A stretch of DNA of 64,000 nucleotides from Halorarius halobius (GTDB lineage Archaea; Halobacteriota; Halobacteria; Halobacteriales; Haloarculaceae), in assembly GCF_024298865.1 (NCBI RefSeq), contig NZ_CP101161.1:3121227-3185226 (forward strand), given 5' to 3'. Position 1 is the first letter of the stretch; every line of letters starts with the position of its first letter. A program made the translations under genes and the position numbers. Below the pieces are notes generated by a model, which saw only the letters and a program-made list of their open reading frames with translations, did not search any database and had not been told where the DNA came from. Below are positions 33,590 to 42,428 of the stretch, one piece after another.

Positions 33590-34822
33590 CTACGCCCGCT
33601 CAACGAACGACCTGACCGCGCCACCGCCGGCGACGACCAGCGCCGATCCGACGGGCACGACCGCGCCGTCGCCCACGTCGGTCGAGAAGGCGTCCCGCGC
33701 CGTCCGCTCGAACAGCCGCGTGCCGTCGGCCGCGATTCCGACGAGCGTCCCGGACGCGACGGCGTAGACGCGCCCGTCGGCCGCGACCGGTTCCACCGGG
33801 AGCCCGTCCGGGTTCCACGCCCAGTCGACCGAGCCGGTGGTGCGGTCGACGGCGACGAGGCGGCCGGCGAACGGCGGGTCGCCGTCGAACGCCTCGAACG
33901 CGACGCGACCATCGAGGACGGTCGGCGCGAACAGTTCCGTCTCGGCGTCGGCGCCCTCGGCGGTCCACAGCGTCTCGCCGGACTCGAGCGCGAGCGCGCT
34001 CGCCGTCGGTGGGCCGTCGTCCACCGTCGTCGAGATGCCGCCGAGGTAGGCGACGCCGTCGGCGACCGCGGGCGGGCCGACCAGCCGGCGGTCGACCGGG
34101 TGGCGCCGTGCGACCGGCGGTGCGCCGCCGCCGAGTCGCGTCACGAGCCCCCGGTCGGTCTCACGGAGGGTGACGCCGTCGAACTCGTGGGTGCCACAGA
34201 GGCGGTCGTCGGCCAGCGACACCGACGGCTCCTCGGGGTCGGTCCGCCACAGCACGTCGCCCGAGTCGGCGTGGAGGCCCGCGAGGACGCCGCGGTTGAA
34301 CGCCGAGGCGACGTAGACGACGCCGTCGAGTTCGACCAGCGTCGAGAGCCAGACGCCGTCGTCGAACTGGCTCACCCACTCGCGGTCGCCCGACGGGGAG
34401 AGCGCGACGACCGCATCCCCGTAGGCGTACAGCCGTCCGTCGACGGCCGCGAGATGCTGGATTCGACGGTCGCCGAACCGCTCGCTCCAGCGGCGCGTGC
34501 CGTCCGTCCCGAGACAGTAGAGGCGGCTCCTCGAGTCGTCACCGAGCGTCAGCACGAACACGCGGTCGGCGGCCGCGACGACCGACTCGACGCTCCCCTC
34601 GACGTCGACTCGCCAGCGCTCGACGGGGTCGTTCGCAGGTGGGCTTGCGGTTCCGTGGGCGGTCGCGCTCCGGTCGAACCGAGGGAGCGGCCACGTCCCC
34701 TCGGCGGGCGACCAGTCGGCCGACACCTGCCGGGTCGCATCGCTACCGAGCGCCGAACAGCCGGCGAGTGCCGCGGTCGCGGCGGCCGCACCGCTCCCAA
34801 GGACCGTGCGCCTGGAGGGCAT
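33590..34822 (-). CDS. PQQ-binding-like beta-propeller lipoprotein
   Basis: 410 residues from ATG 34822. The Tat and lipobox signal is SRRTVLGSGAAAATAALAGC, so it is anchored outside by Cys22. The rest is a BamB/PQQ-enzyme-type propeller with repeats such as DRVFVLTLGDDSRSRLYCLG, GRLYAYGDAVVALSPSGDREW, GVVYVASAFNRGVLAGLHAD and GRVYAVASGTLVGIAADGT. Each repeat carries the usual A-L-x-x-x-G-x-x-x-W end. There are no enzyme residues I recognise; relatives act as scaffolds. A TATA-like CATTTCAT lies about 28 bases upstream. Confidence 0.87.
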   Translation of the reverse strand: MPSRRTVLGSGAAAATAALAGCSALGSDATRQVSADWSPAEGTWPLPRFDRSATAHGTASPPANDPVERWRVDVEGSVESVVAAADRVFVLTLGDDSRSRLYCLGTDGTRRWSERFGDRRIQHLAAVDGRLYAYGDAVVALSPSGDREWVSQFDDGVWLSTLVELDGVVYVASAFNRGVLAGLHADSGDVLWRTDPEEPSVSLADDRLCGTHEFDGVTLRETDRGLVTRLGGGAPPVARRHPVDRRLVGPPAVADGVAYLGGISTTVDDGPPTASALALESGETLWTAEGADAETELFAPTVLDGRVAFEAFDGDPPFAGRLVAVDRTTGSVDWAWNPDGLPVEPVAADGRVYAVASGTLVGIAADGTRLFERTARDAFSTDVGDGAVVPVGSALVVAGGGAVRSFVERA

Positions 34823-34874
34823 CGTCCCAGCGTGTCTCCACCGGATGAAATGGCTTTCGCTCCGGCGGCTCGCG

Positions 34875-35357
34875 TCAGCGCCGCTCGTAGGTGACGAACG
34901 ACAGCTCGTCGCGGTCCTCGCGTTCCAGTTCGCGCCAGGCGTCGCGGTCCCAGTCGGGGAAGTAGGTGTCGCCGTCGTGCGACTCGTGGATTTCGGTGAG
35001 GACGAGCCGGTCGGCGCGGTCGAGCAGTTGCTCGTACACTGTCGCGCCACCGACGACGAACACCTCCTCGTCGTAGTCGGCCGCGAGCGCAAGCGCCTCC
35101 TCGACGCTTCCCGCGTGGACCGCGCCCTCCGGAAGGTCGAGGTCCCTGGAGGAGAGCACGACGTTCAGCCGGTCGGGAAGCGGTTCCCCGAGGCGCTCGA
35201 CGATGGACTCGTACGTCGTGCGGCCCATCACGACCGCGTGGCCGGTCGTCGTCTCCTTGAAATGTTTCAGGTCCGCGGGGTAGTGCCACGGCATCCCGCC
35301 GTCGGCGCCGATAACGCCGTTCTCGGCGACGGCGGCGACGAGCGTGACCCGGGTCAT
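34875..35357 (-). CDS. folA: Dihydrofolate reductase
   Basis: 160 residues. It reduces dihydrofolate to tetrahydrofolate with NADPH. Family motifs are present: VAAVAENGVIGADGGMPWHY at the N-terminus, KHFKETTTGHAVVMGRTTYES (NADPH loop), PLPDRLNVVLSSR and FVVGGATVYEQLL. The acidic active-site residue expected near 27-30 is in the PWHYPADLKHF segment. Its start overlaps the thyA stop by 4 bases (ATGA), so it is coupled to the enzyme that produces its substrate. In haloarchaea such genes are called hdrA/hdrB. Confidence 0.95.
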   Translation of the reverse strand: MTRVTLVAAVAENGVIGADGGMPWHYPADLKHFKETTTGHAVVMGRTTYESIVERLGEPLPDRLNVVLSSRDLDLPEGAVHAGSVEEALALAADYDEEVFVVGGATVYEQLLDRADRLVLTEIHESHDGDTYFPDWDRDAWRELEREDRDELSFVTYERR

Positions 35358-36352
35358 TCCGCGACGGCGAACTCGATGCCCGGTGCGGGGTCGTACCCCG
35401 ACAGTTCGAAATCCTCGTAGGCGAGGTCGTCCAGCGGCTTGTCGGCCACCTCGACGGTCGGCCGTTCGCGTGGCTCCCGCGACAGTTGCGTCAACAGGCC
35501 GGGGACGTGGTCGTAGTCGTCCCGCTGTTCCTCGGGGGCCTCCCGCTCCAGCCACTCGCGCACCTCGCGGTACTCGCGGCGGTCCTCGACGGCACTCATT
35601 CGTTCCTGCAGAGCCGGTAGGTTGTCCGCGTACCACGCGCCGCGCTCTCCCTCGCCGCAGTAGACGTGCGCGTCGACGACCGTGTGGCCGAACTCTCCCA
35701 CCTCAAGGTCGACCTGCTGGGCGACGGCGTGGGTCAGAAGCGAGTACGCCGCGATGTTGAACGGGACGCCGAGCGCGATGTCGCCCGACCGCTGGGTGAG
35801 ATGCGTGTTCAGCCGGTCGCCCTGTACGTTGAACACGAACGTGTAGTGGCAGGGCGGGAGCGTCGAGACGGCGGCGTTGGCGGGATGCCACGCGTTCACG
35901 ACGATGCGCCGCGACCGGGGGTTCTCGCGCAACTGGTCGACGGCGTACGCCAGTTGGTCGAACGTGCCGTCGTCGTTCAGCCACCGGTGGGCGTCGTCGG
36001 GCCACGACTCACCCGGGAGCCGTTCCTCGTCGTCGGGCACGGGGTAGCGCCGCCAGAACCGGCCGTAGGCGGTGTCGAGATGTCCGTTCTCGTCGGCCCA
36101 CGCGTCCCATATCTTCGTCTCCTCGCGGAGATTCCTGACGTGCTCCTCGCCGGAGAGATACCAGAGCAGTTCGTGGATGAGCGAGTTCCACCGGTAGCCC
36201 GAGAGCGTCTTCGTGGTGAGAAGTGGGAAGCCACGCTGGAGGTCGACCGTGTAGTGGTGCGAGAACCCCGCCACGGTGTCGACGCCCGTCCGGTTCGGCT
36301 TGTACGTCCCGGATTCGAGTACGTCCGCGACGAGGTCGAGATACTGCTGCAT
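35354..36352 (-). CDS. thyA: Thymidylate synthase (ThyA type)
   Basis: 332 residues. It methylates dUMP to dTMP using methylene-tetrahydrofolate and releases dihydrofolate for the adjoining reductase. Conserved features: PNRTGVDT at the folate site, HELLWYLSG, the catalytic Cys168 in LPPCHYTF, RSGDIALGVPFNIAAYSLL and DAHVYCGE. It is longer than the about 264 residues of the bacterial enzyme because of inserts, including an acidic one near 104-130. A TATA-like CTCTAAGG about 30 bases upstream supports ATG 36352. Confidence 0.96.
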   Translation of the reverse strand: MQQYLDLVADVLESGTYKPNRTGVDTVAGFSHHYTVDLQRGFPLLTTKTLSGYRWNSLIHELLWYLSGEEHVRNLREETKIWDAWADENGHLDTAYGRFWRRYPVPDDEERLPGESWPDDAHRWLNDDGTFDQLAYAVDQLRENPRSRRIVVNAWHPANAAVSTLPPCHYTFVFNVQGDRLNTHLTQRSGDIALGVPFNIAAYSLLTHAVAQQVDLEVGEFGHTVVDAHVYCGEGERGAWYADNLPALQERMSAVEDRREYREVREWLEREAPEEQRDDYDHVPGLLTQLSREPRERPTVEVADKPLDDLAYEDFELSGYDPAPGIEFAVAE

Positions 36353-36415
36353 CGGTCGTTCCGAGAGGGTGGGCGAGGGGCCTTAGAGGTTCCGCGAACG
36401 GGCCACCCGCCGCCG

Positions 36416-36433
36416 GCTAAACCCTCGTTTAGC
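36416..36433. promoter_or_regulatory. Inverted repeat between divergent thyA and kinase promoters
   Basis: GCTAAAC-CCTC-GTTTAGC: two perfect 7-base arms around a 4-base loop. The left arm lies at the TATA position of the rightward gene starting at 36442. It could be an operator or a hairpin in the transcript leader; thyA starts 64 bases away on the other side. Confidence 0.55.
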
Positions 36434-36441
36434 GAGCATCT

Positions 36442-37428
36442 ATGAATCCCCTCTCCGTCCACCGGGGCACGACGATGAGCGACCCCCTCCATGCGGCCAC
36501 AGCGCGGGCGTTTCCCGACCGGAGCGTCGAGACCATCGAGTCACGGAACGCTCGCCCGGGCAACGAGACGGGCCGCGTGCGGTTCGCCGACGCCGACCCC
36601 CTGTATCTGAAGACGGCGACCGACACGACGACGCGGCTCGAACGCGAGACGGCGGCGACCCGGTACGCCGCCGAGAACTGCCCGGTCGGTGTTCCGAGCG
36701 TCGTGGCCGCCGACCCCGCCGGCGACCCGCCGTATCTCGCCACTGCACCGCTCCCGGGGACGGCGCTGAACGAGCCGTGGACCGACGGCGCGGACCGCGA
36801 GCGACTGCTCCGGCGAGCGGGCCAGAGTCTCGCCGGCGTCCACGAGGCGCGATTCGACCGGGCGGGACGCGTCGTCGGAGGCGACACAGACGGCCTCGAA
36901 CTGACGGACGAGACGTGGACCGAGACGCTCGCGGCGACCGTCGAGTGGCGCGGCGACGACTGGTTCGCCGACCGGTTCAGTGGCCTGCCACCCCGCCTCG
37001 CAGACCTGATTCGCGAGGTCGACCCGACCGTCGAGGGGCGGCCTGCGCTTGTCCACGGCGACGCCAGTCGCCTGAACGTCCACGTCGACCCCGGCGGCCT
37101 ACTCGACTGGGAGCGGGCGCTCGTCGGCGACCCCGCGTTCGACCTCGCGGACGCGACGTTCCACCTGACGGGACAACCCGACGTGACTGACGACGAGCGG
37201 CCCGCGCTCCGCGAGGCGCTCCACGAGGGCTACCGCGAGCGGGCGGGCGCCCTGCCGCCGGGGCTCGACCGATGGCGGCCGCTGTATCGCGCGGTCGCGT
37301 ATCTGCTCGTCCCGCAGGCGTTCGACGACTGGTCGACCGAGGCGGAGGCGCCGGCCGACGACCTCGCCGCCGACGTGCGCGAGGAGTTCGACGAGCGCCT
37401 CCGGGCGGCCCGCGAGGCGCTGACGTGA
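36442..37428 (+). CDS. Aminoglycoside phosphotransferase (APH)-like kinase
   Basis: 328 residues from ATG 36442, chosen because the TATA-like CTAAAC is about 25 bases upstream; ATG 36475 is an alternative. The APH/choline kinase fold shows RFADADPLYLKT (lysine strand), ERETAATRYAAENCPVGVPS, PPYLATAPLPGTAL (hinge), the catalytic loop LVHGDASRLNVHVD, and LLDWERALVGDPAFDLA with the metal-binding Asp. Such enzymes phosphorylate hydroxyls of small molecules. In archaea the substrate is rarely an antibiotic and cannot be guessed here. Confidence 0.85.
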   Translation: MNPLSVHRGTTMSDPLHAATARAFPDRSVETIESRNARPGNETGRVRFADADPLYLKTATDTTTRLERETAATRYAAENCPVGVPSVVAADPAGDPPYLATAPLPGTALNEPWTDGADRERLLRRAGQSLAGVHEARFDRAGRVVGGDTDGLELTDETWTETLAATVEWRGDDWFADRFSGLPPRLADLIREVDPTVEGRPALVHGDASRLNVHVDPGGLLDWERALVGDPAFDLADATFHLTGQPDVTDDERPALREALHEGYRERAGALPPGLDRWRPLYRAVAYLLVPQAFDDWSTEAEAPADDLAADVREEFDERLRAAREALT

Positions 37429-37503
37429 GCCGAGACTCCATAACGAGCCGGCAGTACCGTGCTGTCAAGTTAAGTTGCTCACCGCGGTCCGTCCGATAAC
37501 CAG

Positions 37504-37665
37504 ATGCACGACCACGGCGAGAGCCATCGACGCGGTCGGTCCATCGAGACGCCCGGCGCAACGGGGCCCGAGATGTCGGGAGCGTCGCCGCCGAACCGTC
37601 GTCCGGCGGGGGTAGCGGGGCCGGTAGTCGGTGTCGACGTATCCCGAGAGGTGACCGCCACATGA
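37504..37665 (+). CDS. Possible small leader ORF overlapping the histidine kinase
   Basis: 53 residues, ATG 37504 to TGA 37665. Its stop overlaps the kinase ATG as ATGA, a sign of translational coupling. A TATA-like AAGTTAAGTT lies about 28 bases before ATG, as expected for a leaderless message, while no promoter sits correctly for the kinase itself. The product is polar, rich in Gly, Pro and Arg, and not recognisable. It may be real or may merely be a leader reading frame. Confidence 0.4.
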   Translation: MHDHGESHRRGRSIETPGATGPEMSGASPPNRRPAGVAGPVVGVDVSREVTAT

Positions 37666-39065
37666 ACGGCCCCGGGTTCAACGGCCGCGACCCCGCGCCG
37701 CTGTTGGAGCGGGTCGTCGACGCCAGCCGCGACCTCGTGTACGTGTACGACGAGAAGAACCATCTCCGCCTCTGGAACCGTCGGGTCGAGGAAGAGCTCG
37801 GGTACGACCGCGACCAGTTGGCGTCGAAGCCCGCCGAGGAGTTCGTCGCGGACGGCGAGAGGGCGACGCTCCAGGACGCCATCGCGGAGACCCGGCGCGA
37901 CGGTGAGGCCGTGTTCGAGGCGCAGATACTGACTGCCGACGGCGGGACCATCCCCCACGAGATACAGGCGAGCGAACTCACGGACGACGACGGCCAGTTC
38001 ATCGGTCGCGTCGGCATCGCCCGCGACATCACCGACCGGCAGAAACAGGAACGAGAGACTGAACGCCGGGCCGCGGCGCTGTCCGCCTCTATCGACGGCA
38101 TGTCCATCCTCGACGAGGACGAGGAGTACGTGTTCGTCAACGACGCCCACGCCGAGGTGTACGGCTACGACTCACCGGACGAGTTCCTCGGCGACACCTG
38201 GCGGATGTGCTACGGGGCGGACGAACGGGCGCGGTTCGAGACGGAGGTGATTCCGCAACTGGCGGCGACCGGCGCCTGGCGCGGCGAGGCGACCGGGCTC
38301 CGGAAGGACGGCACCACGTTCCCGCAGGCGGTGTCGCTGACCACCATCCCGGACGGTGGGCTCGTCTGTGTCGTGCGCGACATCTCCGAGGCGAAACAGC
38401 GGGAGCAGGAGCTCCGCGAGCAGAAACAGCGGCTCGACGAGTTCGGCACCGTCGTCTCCCACGACCTCCGCGGGCCGCTGAACGTCGCCGGGGGCCACCT
38501 CGACATCCTCGCGGAGGAGGTGGGCGACGAGCGTGTCGCGCCGGTCAGGAACGCGCTTGCGGAGATGGAGCGGCTCATCGACGACGTGCTGGCGCTGGCT
38601 CGCGAGGGGCGCGTTCTCGACGACGAGGAGGTGCAACCGGTGTCGCTGGCCGCGATGGTCGACCGTGCGGAGACGACGGCGGCGCCGGAACTCGGGGACA
38701 TGTCGGTGACCGACGTCGAGTTCCGGGCCGACCCGGACCGGCTGACGCAGTTGCTGGAGAACCTGCTCCGCAACTGCGCCGAGCACGCCCCACCCGACGG
38801 TGGGACCGCATCGGACCTGCGCGTCGAAGCCGGCCCGCTCGCCGACGCGGACGGCTTCTACGTCGCCGACGACGGGTCGGGCATCCCGGTCGACGACCCC
38901 GGGACCCTGTTCGAACCGAGCTACACGACCGACGGCGGCACCGGGTTCGGCCTCACCATCGTCCAGCGCATCGCCGAGGCCCACGGCTGGGACGTCCGGG
39001 TCGCCGACAGCGACGAGGGCGCACGGTTCGAGTTCGTCGGCGCGGACCTGCTGGACGACCGGTGA
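37662..39065 (+). CDS. Soluble PAS-PAS sensor histidine kinase
   Basis: 467 residues with no membrane segment. PAS domain 1 is about 14-125, ending IGRVGIARDITDRQKQERE, and PAS domain 2 is about 138-244, ending VVRDISEAKQREQE. A coiled linker precedes the HisKA helix with phospho-acceptor His267 in VVSHDLRGPLN. The ATPase domain shows the N box (LENLLRNCAEHA), G1 box (VADDGSGIP) and G2 region (GTGFGLTIV). The N box Asn is present. No response regulator is adjacent, as is usual for orphan kinases of haloarchaea. The signal is unknown, perhaps a soluble or redox cue. Confidence 0.92.
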   Translation: MNGPGFNGRDPAPLLERVVDASRDLVYVYDEKNHLRLWNRRVEEELGYDRDQLASKPAEEFVADGERATLQDAIAETRRDGEAVFEAQILTADGGTIPHEIQASELTDDDGQFIGRVGIARDITDRQKQERETERRAAALSASIDGMSILDEDEEYVFVNDAHAEVYGYDSPDEFLGDTWRMCYGADERARFETEVIPQLAATGAWRGEATGLRKDGTTFPQAVSLTTIPDGGLVCVVRDISEAKQREQELREQKQRLDEFGTVVSHDLRGPLNVAGGHLDILAEEVGDERVAPVRNALAEMERLIDDVLALAREGRVLDDEEVQPVSLAAMVDRAETTAAPELGDMSVTDVEFRADPDRLTQLLENLLRNCAEHAPPDGGTASDLRVEAGPLADADGFYVADDGSGIPVDDPGTLFEPSYTTDGGTGFGLTIVQRIAEAHGWDVRVADSDEGARFEFVGADLLDDR

Positions 39066-39138
39066 CCGTTCCGGCCGCGTAGTCCCGTGGTTCACCCGTG
39101 AGCCGAGCGTTTTTGCCCACGCGCGCCGAGACGGTGCC

Positions 39139-39474
39139 ATGGGATACGACACGGCAGGCACAGCGGACGTGGACTCGGTCGTCCCCGACGAGTGGGGCGG
39201 GATGTGGTTCCTGCGGGACGCACTCGACTGCGAACACGTGGGCGTGACGCTTCTGGAACTCGAACCGGGCGGGAAGGGGAAACGCCACGACCACGACGGT
39301 ACCGACCACGAGGAGGTGTACCTCGTCGTAGCGGGCGAACTGACCGTCGAGGTGGGCGACGAGACGGTCACGCTCGGCAACGGCGAGGCGGTCCGCGTCG
39401 ACCCTCACACGACACGCCAGGTGTTCAACCGCGGCGACGCCCCGCTGCGGGTCGTCGTCGCGGGGGCGCCCTGA
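39139..39474 (+). CDS. Small cupin-domain protein
   Basis: 111 residues from ATG 39139; TATA-like GTTTTTGC is about 27 bases upstream. A single cupin barrel: KRHDHDGTDHEEVYLVVAGE gives the His-x-His..Glu metal motif 1, and PHTTRQVFNRGDAPLRVVV gives motif 2, though the usual motif-2 His is only matched by His in DPHTTRQ. Many such proteins bind metal or are sugar or amino-acid-modifying enzymes. Function unknown. Separate promoter from its neighbours. Confidence 0.83.
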   Translation: MGYDTAGTADVDSVVPDEWGGMWFLRDALDCEHVGVTLLELEPGGKGKRHDHDGTDHEEVYLVVAGELTVEVGDETVTLGNGEAVRVDPHTTRQVFNRGDAPLRVVVAGAP

Positions 39475-39498
39475 CGCGTCCGGCCCACTGATTTTTGC

Positions 39499-39521
39499 TA
39501 TCCGGGGTCGATTCCCGGATA
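39499..39521. promoter_or_regulatory. 8-bp-arm inverted repeat between TATA box and start of the SLC13 gene
   Basis: TATCCGGG-GTCGATT-CCCGGATA, perfect arms around a 7-base spacer. It begins just after the TATA-like ATTTTTGC (39491-39498) and ends on the A of the ATG at 39521. A protein bound here would cover the start of transcription, so repression is the likely outcome. Confidence 0.65.
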
Positions 39522-41350
39522 TGCCGCCAGTCACGGCAGGCGCAGTCGTCGTGTTCGGGCTCATCCTGCTGGCGCTGACGCTGTTCGTCACCGAGCGACT
39601 CGCACCCGACATGACGGCCATCGGCGTGCTCGTGGCACTCGTCGTCCTCCAGCCGTACACGGGCGTGCCGCTGGAGGCGGCTCTGGCGGGGTTCGCGTCC
39701 CCCGCCGTGGTCACTATCCTCGCCATGTACGCGCTCTCCGAGGGCGTCCGCAAGACGGGCGTCGTCGAGCGACTGGGTACGTACCTCGCGGCTGTGACCG
39801 GGGGGAACGAGCGGCGCCTGCTCGGTGCGACCGTCGGGACGACCGGTGTCACGGCAGGGTTCATCAACAACACGCCCGTCGTCGCGGTGTTCATCCCGAT
39901 GATACGCGAACTCGCCGACGACGCCGGCGTCTCCCCGTCGAAGCTACTCCTCCCGCTTTCGTACGCCGCGATGCTTGGCGGGACGCTCACGCTCGTCGGG
40001 ACGGCGACGAACCTGCTGGCCTCCGACTTCGCCCGCGGGTTGCCGGGCCGTGGCCCCATCGGGATGTTCGAGTTGACGCCGTTGGGCGTCGTCGTGCTCG
40101 TCGTCGGGACGGCATACCTGCTGACGGTCGGTCGACGACTCACGCCGGCCCGGGTCATCCCGCGGGCCGACCCGGCGGATTTCGACCTCGGAGACCACCT
40201 TCGGCGCCTTCGTGTGCGCGATGGGTCGCCGCTGGTCGGGCTCCCCGCCGACGACGCCGTCGCCGCGTTCCGCGCCGCGGAGGCGTTCGACGTCCATCTC
40301 ATCCACGTCACCAACCCCGACGAGGGGACGGCGCTGGCGGCGACGAGCGACCAGATGCTCGTCCCCGGGGACACGCTCGTAGTTCGGTCGACGCTCCAGG
40401 ACATCAACCGGCTGGCTGAGGCGTACGACCTCCGACAGCTCCCACGCGAGGAAGTGACGGCGCTCGACCTCGACCGCGCGGGCGAGTTGCTGACCGCCGT
40501 CGTCCCGCCGGAGTCAGACTGGGTCGACCGAAAGCTCGGCTCGCTTCGCCTCCAGAACGTGTTCGACACGACGGTGCTGGCGGTGCGCCGCGAGGGGAAG
40601 GCCATCACCCGAGGACTCGATAGCCTCACGCTGGCATCCGGCGACACCCTCCTGTTGCAGACGACGCCCCGCAACGCCGAGTACTTCGCCGACGAGGGGG
40701 AGTTGCTCGTCACGGACGTCCTGCAAGCGCCGGTCAGAGATGACGGGCCGCCACCTCTCTCCGAGAAGGCGCCGCTGGCGCTGGGTATCCTCGGGGGCGT
40801 GCTCGTGGTCGCGGCGCTGGGCTGGCTCCCGGTCGTCATCGCGGCGCTGGGAGGCGTCGTCCTGATGGTCGCCACCGACTGTCTGTCCGCGAACGAGGCG
40901 TACGACGCCGTCTCGTGGAACGTCGTGTTCCTGCTTGCGGGCCTGCTCCCGCTGGGCGTGGCGATGCAGGCGACCGGCGGCTCCGCGCTGATAGCGAGCG
41001 TCGTCGGGGACGCCGCCGCGGGGCTCCCGCCGGTTGCGGCACTCGCGCTCGTCTATCTCGCCACCGCCGTCGCCGCGAGCGTCATCACGCCGGTCGCCAG
41101 CGTCGTCCTGCTTGCCCCCATCGCCATCGACACCGCCGCCCGGGTCGGCGTCGACGGGTTCGCGCTCCTGCTGGCGGTGACGTTCGCCGCCAGCGGCGCG
41201 TTCCTCACACCCATCGGCTACCAGACGAACCTGATGGTGTACGGCCCCGGCGGCTACCGGTTCACCGACTACCTGCGGGTGGGTGCGCCGCTCCAACTCC
41301 TGCTTGCCGTCGTCGTGCCGGTCGGTATCGCCGTGCTGTTCGGGGTCTGA
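39521..41350 (+). CDS. SLC13/DASS-family permease with two RCK-C (TrkA-C) domains
   Basis: 609 residues. N- and C-terminal membrane halves of about five to six helices each flank a cytoplasmic insert (about 215-400) holding two RCK-C domains (LRVRDGSPLVGLPADDAVAAF and DRKLGSLRLQNVFDTTVLAV). The family SNT-type helix-loop motifs appear as INNTPVVAVFIPM (about 113-125) and, in the second half, as ITPVASVVLLAPI and TPIGYQTNLMVYGPGGY. Likely imports an anion such as a dicarboxylate or sulfate. The RCK domains suggest regulation by a bound ligand. Start fixed by the leaderless spacing. Confidence 0.87.
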   Translation: MPPVTAGAVVVFGLILLALTLFVTERLAPDMTAIGVLVALVVLQPYTGVPLEAALAGFASPAVVTILAMYALSEGVRKTGVVERLGTYLAAVTGGNERRLLGATVGTTGVTAGFINNTPVVAVFIPMIRELADDAGVSPSKLLLPLSYAAMLGGTLTLVGTATNLLASDFARGLPGRGPIGMFELTPLGVVVLVVGTAYLLTVGRRLTPARVIPRADPADFDLGDHLRRLRVRDGSPLVGLPADDAVAAFRAAEAFDVHLIHVTNPDEGTALAATSDQMLVPGDTLVVRSTLQDINRLAEAYDLRQLPREEVTALDLDRAGELLTAVVPPESDWVDRKLGSLRLQNVFDTTVLAVRREGKAITRGLDSLTLASGDTLLLQTTPRNAEYFADEGELLVTDVLQAPVRDDGPPPLSEKAPLALGILGGVLVVAALGWLPVVIAALGGVVLMVATDCLSANEAYDAVSWNVVFLLAGLLPLGVAMQATGGSALIASVVGDAAAGLPPVAALALVYLATAVAASVITPVASVVLLAPIAIDTAARVGVDGFALLLAVTFAASGAFLTPIGYQTNLMVYGPGGYRFTDYLRVGAPLQLLLAVVVPVGIAVLFGV

Positions 41351-41393
41351 GCGCCGACAGGGGTTTTTACGCCGCGGCGTCGCACGACTCCGC

Positions 41394-42266
41394 ATGCCCG
41401 GCCAGATTACGCCCCCCGGCTGGCTCCCGGACGCGCTGTCGGCGTACAGTCAACTGCTGTCGGAACTGCTCGGGTTCCTCGTCGGTGCGGCCGTCGTCTA
41501 CGTCGTCGGCTATCTGCTCGTCGTCCCAGTCGCGCTCCGTGTCGTCCGGGCGCGCAACCGCAACAACCCCACCATCCTGACGGCGACGGAGACGTATCTG
41601 AAGGCCCTGCTCGTCGTGTTCGCCATCGTCTCCGGGGTCATCGGGGCCGGGTACGGCGGCGTGCTCACGCGGTCGGCCATCATCATCGCGGCCATCACCT
41701 TCGCCGCGGGCGTCGCCGGCCAGGAAGTGTTCGGCTCGTTCATCAGCGGCGTGTTCCTCGTCGCGGACCCGGACTTCAACGTCGGCGACTGGATCGCCTG
41801 GCCCGGCGGCGAAGGCACCGTCGAGGCCGTCGATTTCCGGGTCACGCGCATCAGCACGCCCGACAACGAGACCATAACCGTCCCGAACACCGAACTGACC
41901 GGCAACGCGCTCAGGCGACCGTTCGGCCGCGACCGGTTCCGCGTCACCGAGCAGGCGCTCGTCGCCTACGACGAAGACACCGAGCGGGCGCTGATGGAAC
42001 TCCAGCAGGTGGCCGCGAACCTGGAGGGGGCGCTCGCGGACCCGGCGCCGAACGCCCGCATCGTCGAACTCGGTGCGAACGCGATCACCGTCCAGGCGGA
42101 GTTCTGGGTGTCCGACCCCGCGCGAAACGACGTTCTCACCATCCAGTCGGACTTCCGACGGGAGGTGAAACGCCGGTTCGACGCCGAAGGCATCACTATT
42201 GCGCCGGCGTCCGCTCAGGAGCTGTCCGGGGAACTCGCGGTCACGCGACGGACCGCCGCGGAGTGA
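41394..42266 (+). CDS. Small-conductance mechanosensitive channel (MscS family)
   Basis: 290 residues from ATG 41394. TATA-like GGTTTTTACG is 27 bases upstream, so a leaderless start fits. Three hydrophobic helices (about 20-50, 65-85, 92-125); the third is the pore helix with Gly and Ala periodicity (AAITFAAGVAGQEVFGSFISG). The beta domain follows, FNVGDWIAWPGGEGTVEAVDF, then the RVTRISTPDNETITVPNTELT strand typical of MscS. The C-terminal alpha/beta domain completes the vestibule. It releases solutes on hypo-osmotic shock. It lies behind the permease but has its own promoter. Confidence 0.9.
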   Translation: MPGQITPPGWLPDALSAYSQLLSELLGFLVGAAVVYVVGYLLVVPVALRVVRARNRNNPTILTATETYLKALLVVFAIVSGVIGAGYGGVLTRSAIIIAAITFAAGVAGQEVFGSFISGVFLVADPDFNVGDWIAWPGGEGTVEAVDFRVTRISTPDNETITVPNTELTGNALRRPFGRDRFRVTEQALVAYDEDTERALMELQQVAANLEGALADPAPNARIVELGANAITVQAEFWVSDPARNDVLTIQSDFRREVKRRFDAEGITIAPASAQELSGELAVTRRTAAE

Positions 42267-42428
42267 GACGCCCACGACAGCGTGGCCGCACTCACAGTCG
42301 CCACGGGAGTGTGCCTACCGCTTCGCCCTCGACGCTCGATGGGCGTCGGGGCGGACGTAGCTCGACCGGGGGCGCTAACACTCCGGCTCGGCGGGGGATT
42401 TATCCGATAGTTGAGACAACCGAGAGAT

